Shown piece by piece: positions 14,037-18,460 of a stretch of DNA of 18,460 bases (position 1 is the first letter of the stretch; each line of letters opens with the position of its first letter). Origin of the DNA: Blastococcus sp. CT_GayMR20. GTDB taxonomy: Bacteria; Actinomycetota; Actinomycetes; Mycobacteriales; Geodermatophilaceae. The notes below the pieces were generated by a model, which was given only the letters and a program-made list of their open reading frames with translations, did no database searches and was not told the origin of the DNA. Where the stretch lies: the NCBI RefSeq assembly GCF_004570345.1, contig NZ_SPQM01000100.1, forward strand, positions 1-18,460, read 5' to 3'. A program made the position numbers and the translations under genes.

Positions 14037-14531
14037 ATGACCGCGCCGGAACACCCACGGGTCGCCGAGGTCGCGCGACTGCTCCGCGAGGCCGGCGTCC
14101 CCGGCGCGGTGCGCCACCTGCCCGACAGCGCCCGCACCGCGGCGGCCGCCGCGGCGCAGCTCGGCGTCGAGGTGGGCGCGATCGCCAACAGCCTGGTCTT
14201 CGACGTCGCGGGCAACCCGCTCCTCGTGCTCACCAGCGGCGCCCACCGGGTCGACGAGTCGCTCGTCGCCACACTGCTCGGCGTCCCGGCCCTCTCCCGC
14301 GCGACCCCGGAGTTCGTCCGCCGGCACACCGGCCAGGCGATCGGCGGCGTCGCCCCCGTCGGCCACCCCGAGCCGATCGGCACCCTGGTCGACATCGAGC
14401 TGGCGCGTCACGAGCAGGTCTGGGCGGCGGCCGGGCACCCGCACACCGTCTTCCCCACGACGTTCGACGAGCTGCTCCGGCTGACCGGCGGCACGCCGGC
14501 CGAGGTCGGCACGGAGGCGGCTGCCCGATGA
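14037..14531 (+). CDS. YbaK/EbsC-family aminoacyl-tRNA deacylase-like protein
   Basis: A 164-residue YbaK/ProX-fold protein. Characterised members hydrolyse mischarged aminoacyl-tRNA in trans (for example Cys-tRNA(Pro) or Ala-tRNA(Pro)). The fold is indicated by an N-terminal helix, TAAAAAAQLGVEVGAIANSLVFDVAGNPLLVLTSG split over two strands, RATPEFVRRHTGQAIGGVAPVGH and a C-terminal HTVFPTTFDELLRLTGG. The strand where many family members have a Lys important for activity (xKTLVF) reads ANSLVF here, so deacylase activity is not assured. The ATG at 14037 follows GGGAGGAT at good spacing. First of five genes with four-base overlaps leading into carotenoid genes. Confidence 0.88.
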   Translation: MTAPEHPRVAEVARLLREAGVPGAVRHLPDSARTAAAAAAQLGVEVGAIANSLVFDVAGNPLLVLTSGAHRVDESLVATLLGVPALSRATPEFVRRHTGQAIGGVAPVGHPEPIGTLVDIELARHEQVWAAAGHPHTVFPTTFDELLRLTGGTPAEVGTEAAAR

Positions 14532-15121
14532 CGGGGACGAGGCCCGCGACCCGCGTGGTCGAGCTGCCCACGCCGTGGCTGCGCGACCACATGCACGAGG
14601 CGCTCACCATCTACGGCCTGGCGATGGGCTACGACTCCGCCGTCGTCGCCGGCCGGTACGGCTACGCGATCCAGCACACCGACCGTCCCGGGTTCCGGGC
14701 GGTCGGCGCCTTCGCCGAGTCGCCGGACGGCGAGCAGCTCGTCGGGTTCGGCTACGGCTACGTGGTCGCCCCCGGGCAGTGGTGGCACGACCAGGTGCGC
14801 GCCGCCCTCGACCGCCGGACGGCGAGGAAGTGGCTGCCCGGCGCCTTCGAGGTGTGCGAGCTGCACGTCCACCCCGACCACCAGAGCCAGGGCCTCGGCC
14901 GCCGGCTCCTGCACGCCCTCGTCGCCGACCTGCCGCATCCGGCGGCTCTGCTGTCGACCCCGGACGCCGACACGAAGGCCTTCCGGCTCTACCACGCCGA
15001 CGGCTTCGTCGACCTGGCCCGCGGCTACCACTTCCCCGGCGACTCCCGGCCCTTCGCGATCCTCGGCGCCCGACTCCCCCTGCATCCGCGCGACCCCGCG
15101 GCGGCGAACAGCAGAGCGTGA
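14528..15121 (+). CDS. GNAT family N-acetyltransferase
   Basis: A 197-residue GCN5-related acetyltransferase. The acetyl-CoA pyrophosphate-binding motif A is FEVCELHVHPDHQSQGLGRRLL (about 109-130), in which Q-S-Q-G-L-G fits Q/R-x-x-G-x-G/A. Before it lie the beta strands AVGAFAESPDGEQLVGFGYGYV; after it AALLSTPDADTKAFRLYHADGFVDLARGYHF is the motif B region. The ATG at 14528 overlaps the YbaK stop (ATGA) and its stop overlaps the next GTG (GTGA). The substrate is unknown; co-transcription with pigment genes may be coincidental. Confidence 0.88.
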   Translation: MTGTRPATRVVELPTPWLRDHMHEALTIYGLAMGYDSAVVAGRYGYAIQHTDRPGFRAVGAFAESPDGEQLVGFGYGYVVAPGQWWHDQVRAALDRRTARKWLPGAFEVCELHVHPDHQSQGLGRRLLHALVADLPHPAALLSTPDADTKAFRLYHADGFVDLARGYHFPGDSRPFAILGARLPLHPRDPAAANSRA

Positions 15122-16785
15122 CCTCTCCCGGAGCCGCCTCCTCCGCCGTCGACGTCGTGGTCGTCGGGTCCGGCCACAACGGGATGGTGGCCGCCTGCTA
15201 CCTCGCCCGCGCCGGGCTCTCGGTCGAGGTGGTGGAGTCCGACGACGTCCTGGGCGGGGCCGTCTCGACCGTCGAGCGGTGGCCCGGTGTCCGCGTGGAC
15301 CGCGGCTCCAGCGCGCACGTGATCATCCGGCAGAGCGGCATCCTCGAGGAGCTCGACCTGGCCGCGCACGGGCTGCGCTACCTCGACTGCGACCCGTGGG
15401 GCTTCGCCCCCGCGCCGTCCCCCGGGTCGTCCGGTCCGGACGGGCAGCCCCTCGTCCTCTCCGTCGACCTCGACGCCACCTGCGCCTCGATCGCCGCCGC
15501 CTGCGGCCCGGAGGACGCGGCGGCCTACCGCCGGTTCGTCGAGGTCTGGGCGCCGCGCAGCCGCGCCGTCGCCGCTTCGTTCGGCCGGCGCCCCGACGCC
15601 GCCGGGCTGCTCCGCTCGTTCTGGCCGCTGGGCGCGCCGTCCGACGGCCGTCCCCGGACCCCCGGGGGCGAGCTCGCGGTCGACTTCCTGAGCTCGGGTG
15701 ATGCCCTGCTGGACCGCTGGTTCGCCAGCGAGCGGCTCAAGGCGGCCCTGGCCTGGTTCGGTGCCCAGTCCGGTCCGCCCATGTCCGAACCGGGCACCGC
15801 GGCCATGGTCGCCTGGGCGACGCTGCTCCACGACGTCCCGCCCGGGCACCCGGTCGGCGGCTCGGGCGGCCTGACGGCCGCGCTGCGGCGGCGGCTGGAG
15901 TCCGACGGCGGGCGTGTCACGCTCGGGGACGGCGCCGCGCGGCTGCTCACCAGCGACGGCCGCGTCACCGGCGTGGAGACCGTGTCGGGACGCCGGATCG
16001 CCGCTGCCGCCGTCCTGGCGGCGTGCCACATCGGCGTCACGCGGATGCTCGCCGGCGACGCCGCTCCGCCGGCGCTGGCCGACGCCGACCCGCCCCTCGG
16101 CAACGGCTTCGGCCTGGTGGTCCGGGCGCTGACCGACGCGCCGCCGGCCTATCCCGGCGTGCCCGGCGAGGTCGCATCGCAGGGCCTGCAACTGCTGTGC
16201 ACCGACCGGGCCGAGCTCGCCGCGGCGCACGGCGACTGGGCGGCGGGGCGGCTGCCCCGGGCGCCGGTCCCCCTCGCGATGTGCTTCTCGGCCGGCGACG
16301 ACACCCTCGCCCCGCCCGGGCAGCACGTCGTCACGGTGTGGGGGCAGTGGTACCCGTACGCGCTGGCCGACGGCGGGAACTGGGACGACCTCGCCGAGTC
16401 CGAGGGGCAGCGGCTCGTCGCGGCGGTGGACCGCCACGCGCCGGGCTTCGCGGACTCGGTACAGCGACTGTACGTACAGACGCCGCTGGAGCTGGAGCGC
16501 GAACTGTCCCTGCCCCGTGGCAACGTCATGCACGTGGAGATGGGCCTGGCCAGCATGTTCGCGTTCCGGCCCACGCCTGCGCTCTCCGGCTACACGGTCC
16601 CGGGCCTGGCCGGTCTCTACCTGGCCGGTGCCTCCACGCATCCGGGTGGTGGGGTGTCGGGCAACTCGGGGCGCACGGCCGCCCGGGTGCTGCTCGCCGA
16701 CCGGCGGCCCGTCTCCCGCGCCCGCTCGGCGGCGGCCCGCAGCCTGCGGCGGACGGCCGCCCGCCTGCGGCCGGGTCCGACGTGA
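15118..16785 (+). CDS. CrtI/CrtO-like FAD-dependent carotenoid oxidoreductase (desaturase or ketolase)
   Basis: A 555-residue flavoprotein of the phytoene desaturase/CrtO/PYROXD2 superfamily. The N-terminal dinucleotide fold is VVVVGSGHNGMVAACYLARAG with GxGxxG at residues 17-22 and an acidic residue ending beta-2 (VVES). The C-terminal FAD-contact motif is YLAGASTHPGGGVSGNSGRTAA near residue 500-522. Whether it desaturates or adds a keto group cannot be told from sequence. Its downstream neighbours resemble CruF and CruG-type glycosyltransferases, and CruF occurs with CrtO-type ketolases in deinoxanthin synthesis, so a carotenoid substrate is likely. The GTG at 15118 overlaps the GNAT stop. 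Confidence 0.85.
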   Translation: MTSPGAASSAVDVVVVGSGHNGMVAACYLARAGLSVEVVESDDVLGGAVSTVERWPGVRVDRGSSAHVIIRQSGILEELDLAAHGLRYLDCDPWGFAPAPSPGSSGPDGQPLVLSVDLDATCASIAAACGPEDAAAYRRFVEVWAPRSRAVAASFGRRPDAAGLLRSFWPLGAPSDGRPRTPGGELAVDFLSSGDALLDRWFASERLKAALAWFGAQSGPPMSEPGTAAMVAWATLLHDVPPGHPVGGSGGLTAALRRRLESDGGRVTLGDGAARLLTSDGRVTGVETVSGRRIAAAAVLAACHIGVTRMLAGDAAPPALADADPPLGNGFGLVVRALTDAPPAYPGVPGEVASQGLQLLCTDRAELAAAHGDWAAGRLPRAPVPLAMCFSAGDDTLAPPGQHVVTVWGQWYPYALADGGNWDDLAESEGQRLVAAVDRHAPGFADSVQRLYVQTPLELERELSLPRGNVMHVEMGLASMFAFRPTPALSGYTVPGLAGLYLAGASTHPGGGVSGNSGRTAARVLLADRRPVSRARSAAARSLRRTAARLRPGPT

Positions 16786-17606
16786 CCAGCGTGGCGGCGA
16801 CGCGGCTGCGGCTGCCCCGGCTCGCAGCCGTGCCCCTGCTGCTCGCCGTGCTGCTGGTCCTGACCGCGATCGCCTATCCCCTGACGGACGGCGCGGCCCG
16901 CGACGCCGTCAGCTGGACGATCGTCGTCCTCGGCTCGACGCTGTCGGTGGTGCATGCCGGGCTCGCACGAAGAGCCCGCACGGCACTGGGCCTGCTGGTC
17001 CTGGTCGCGGTCACCGCGGTCGCCTTCGAGGCGTTCGGGCTGTCCACCGGCATCCCGTACGGCCGGTACACCTACAGCGATGCCCTCGGCCCGACGCTGC
17101 TGGGCGTGCCGTTCCTCGTCCCGCTGGCCTGGCTGATGATGGCGTGGCCGAGCTGGGTGCTCGCCGAGCGGCTGGCCCGCCCGGTGCGGCCGCACCGGCG
17201 CGGAACCGTGCGCGTCCTCGCGGCGGCCGGCGTCTTCGCCGCCTGGGACGTCGTCCTCGATCCGCAGATGGTGCAGGCCGGCTACTGGACGTGGGCCCAC
17301 CCTGCGCCGGGCCTGCCCGGCATCGACACCGTGCCGCTCACCAACCTGGCGGGGTGGCTGCTGGCCGGCGTGGTGCTCATGGCACTGCTCGACCTGCTGG
17401 TCACCCGCACGTCCGTTCCCGACGCCCCTCGGGTGGGGCCGGCGGCGCCGTTGCTCGCGCTGGGCTGGATGACGCTGGGCGGAGCGCTGGCCCACGCGGG
17501 CTGGCTCGGTCTGCCCGGATCGGCGGCGTGGGGTGCGGGGCTCGCGGGCGTCGTGCTCCTGGTCCTGTTCCTGCAGGAGCGGCGTGCCCGGGCGTCTTCC
17601 CGGTGA
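16782..17606 (+). CDS. CruF-like carotenoid biosynthesis membrane protein (pfam04240 type)
   Basis: A 274-residue polytopic protein of the carotenoid-biosynthesis/CruF family; characterised members hydrate the C-1',2' double bond of linear carotenoid ends. About seven hydrophobic segments are visible, starting AAVPLLLAVLLVLTAIAYPL. Polar landmarks between helices include EAFGLSTGIPYGRYTYSDALGP, FAAWDVVLDPQMVQAGYWTW and IPLTNLAGW-like VPLTNLAGWLL, conserved in the family around the presumed active site. The GTG at 16782 overlaps the oxidoreductase stop (GTGA), and its stop overlaps the glycosyltransferase start. This order suggests hydration of a carotenoid end followed by glycosylation. Confidence 0.85.
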   Translation: MTSVAATRLRLPRLAAVPLLLAVLLVLTAIAYPLTDGAARDAVSWTIVVLGSTLSVVHAGLARRARTALGLLVLVAVTAVAFEAFGLSTGIPYGRYTYSDALGPTLLGVPFLVPLAWLMMAWPSWVLAERLARPVRPHRRGTVRVLAAAGVFAAWDVVLDPQMVQAGYWTWAHPAPGLPGIDTVPLTNLAGWLLAGVVLMALLDLLVTRTSVPDAPRVGPAAPLLALGWMTLGGALAHAGWLGLPGSAAWGAGLAGVVLLVLFLQERRARASSR

Positions 17607-18460
17607 GCGGTCGGGCGATCCGGGCGCTGTCGGGGCTGTCGGTGCTGGGCGCGCTGCACGCCCTCCTCAACGTGCTCCTGCTGCGCCGACCGCCGGCCGA
17701 TCCGCCGCCCGTCCGCCGTCCCGTGGCCGTGGTCGTCCCCGCCCGGGACGAGGAGGCGCAGATCGGGGGGTGCCTCACCGCCCTCCTCGACCAGCGGGGG
17801 GTCGCCGACCTGCGGATCGTCGTCGTGGACGACGGCTCCACCGACGGCACCGCCGAGGCGGTCCGGTCCTTCCCCGATCCCCGTGTCCGGCTCGTCCGCG
17901 CCGACCCGCCCCCTCCGGGTTGGCTGGGCAAGCCGCACGCCTGCGCGACCGGCGCGGCGGCGGCACCGGCGCGGGGCGCCGACGACGTCCTGGTGTTCGT
18001 CGACGCCGACGTGCGGCTCTTCCCCGACGCGGTCGCCGGGGCCGTCGCCGTCCTGGAGCGGAACGGACTGGACCTCGTGTCCCCCTGGCCCCGGCCCCTG
18101 GCGGTCGGCGTCGCCGAGCGCCTGGTGCAGCCGCTCGCGCCGTGGCTGTGGGCGACGACCCTGCCCCTGCGGCTGGCGGAACGGTCCTCGCGGCCGTCGC
18201 TGGCCGCGGCGAACGGGCAGTTCCTGGTGCTCACGCGCGCGGGGTACGACCGGGCTGGTGGGCACGCCGCCGTCCGCGACCAGGTCCTCGAGGACATCGC
18301 GCTGCTGCGGGCGGTGAAGCGTTCCGGCGGTCGCGGGGTCCCGGTCGACGGCTCCCGGCTGGCCGCGTGCCGCATGTACGACGGCTGGCCGGCGGTGCGC
18401 GACGGGTACGCCAAATCCCTGTGGTCGGCGGTCGGCGGTCGTCCCGCGGCGAGCGCCGCC
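17603..18460 (+). CDS. GT2-family glycosyltransferase, CruG-like, 3' end outside window
   Basis: The first 286 codons of a family-2 glycosyltransferase. A short N-terminal hydrophobic segment (LSGLSVLGALHALLNVLLL) anchors it, followed by the GT-A fold: VVVPARDEEAQIGG (about 42-56), VVDDGSTDGT (about 74-84), the metal-binding DxD as FVDADV (about 132-137), and VLEDIALL (about 227-234) with the catalytic-base Glu-Asp pair. AACRMYDGWPAVRDGYAKSLW near the visible end is typical of GTs with C-terminal membrane helices, which would lie beyond the window. Together with CruF it suggests attachment of sugar to a hydroxylated carotenoid. The GTG at 17603 overlaps the CruF stop. Confidence 0.88.
   Translation, partial: MSGRAIRALSGLSVLGALHALLNVLLLRRPPADPPPVRRPVAVVVPARDEEAQIGGCLTALLDQRGVADLRIVVVDDGSTDGTAEAVRSFPDPRVRLVRADPPPPGWLGKPHACATGAAAAPARGADDVLVFVDADVRLFPDAVAGAVAVLERNGLDLVSPWPRPLAVGVAERLVQPLAPWLWATTLPLRLAERSSRPSLAAANGQFLVLTRAGYDRAGGHAAVRDQVLEDIALLRAVKRSGGRGVPVDGSRLAACRMYDGWPAVRDGYAKSLWSAVGGRPAASAA

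Overview
The window is about 75% GC, with GTG/ATG starts, four-base start/stop overlaps and many DUF/HEPN/HNH families typical of Actinobacteria. Gene content and pigment genes suggest a Geodermatophilaceae-like organism (Blastococcus/Modestobacter/Geodermatophilus type). That placement is inference from gene style, with no database search behind it.

Layout. (1) 1-1209, minus: 5'-complete, 3'-truncated dinB (DNA polymerase IV), with a perfect LexA-type box against its start. (2) 1382-3932, plus: a tightly overlapping three-gene unit made of a 111-aa acidic peptide ending in twelve perfect Ala-Asp-Gly-Gly repeats, a JmjC/cupin_4 2-oxoglutarate oxygenase with an apparent CTG start, and an Apd1/sucrase-ferredoxin-like Fe-S protein. 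A perfect 17-bp hairpin with a GTGA loop sits between peptide and oxygenase. This is the best candidate for an undescribed system: a repeat peptide with its own modifying enzyme. (3) 3929-6399, minus: VOC/PhnB-like protein, then a SAM methyltransferase overlapping an alkaline-phosphatase-superfamily hydrolase, whose stop overlaps the convergent Fe-S gene's stop. (4) 6505-8079, minus: DUF222/HNH endonuclease with a probable leaderless, DNA-damage-type promoter. (5) 8286-9016: an unrecognised hypothetical gene (plus) and a small membrane-protein gene broken by a one-base frameshift (minus). (6) 9215-13793, minus: SOS-type operon DUF6504 - SAV_6107 HEPN - dnaE2, with a perfect LexA box upstream and a hairpin terminator downstream. 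(7) 14037-18460, plus: five genes each overlapping the next by four bases: YbaK-type deacylase, GNAT, CrtI/CrtO-like FAD oxidoreductase, CruF-like membrane protein, and a GT2 glycosyltransferase that runs off the window.

How the genes fit together. Two error-prone polymerases (DinB and DnaE2) each lie under a perfect SOS box, and the HNH gene carries a degenerate box plus a PafBC-like promoter, so the window is rich in DNA-damage-response genes. The right arm looks like glycosylated carotenoid synthesis. The peptide/oxygenase/Fe-S operon is separate and has no function I can assign beyond the chemistry of its enzymes.
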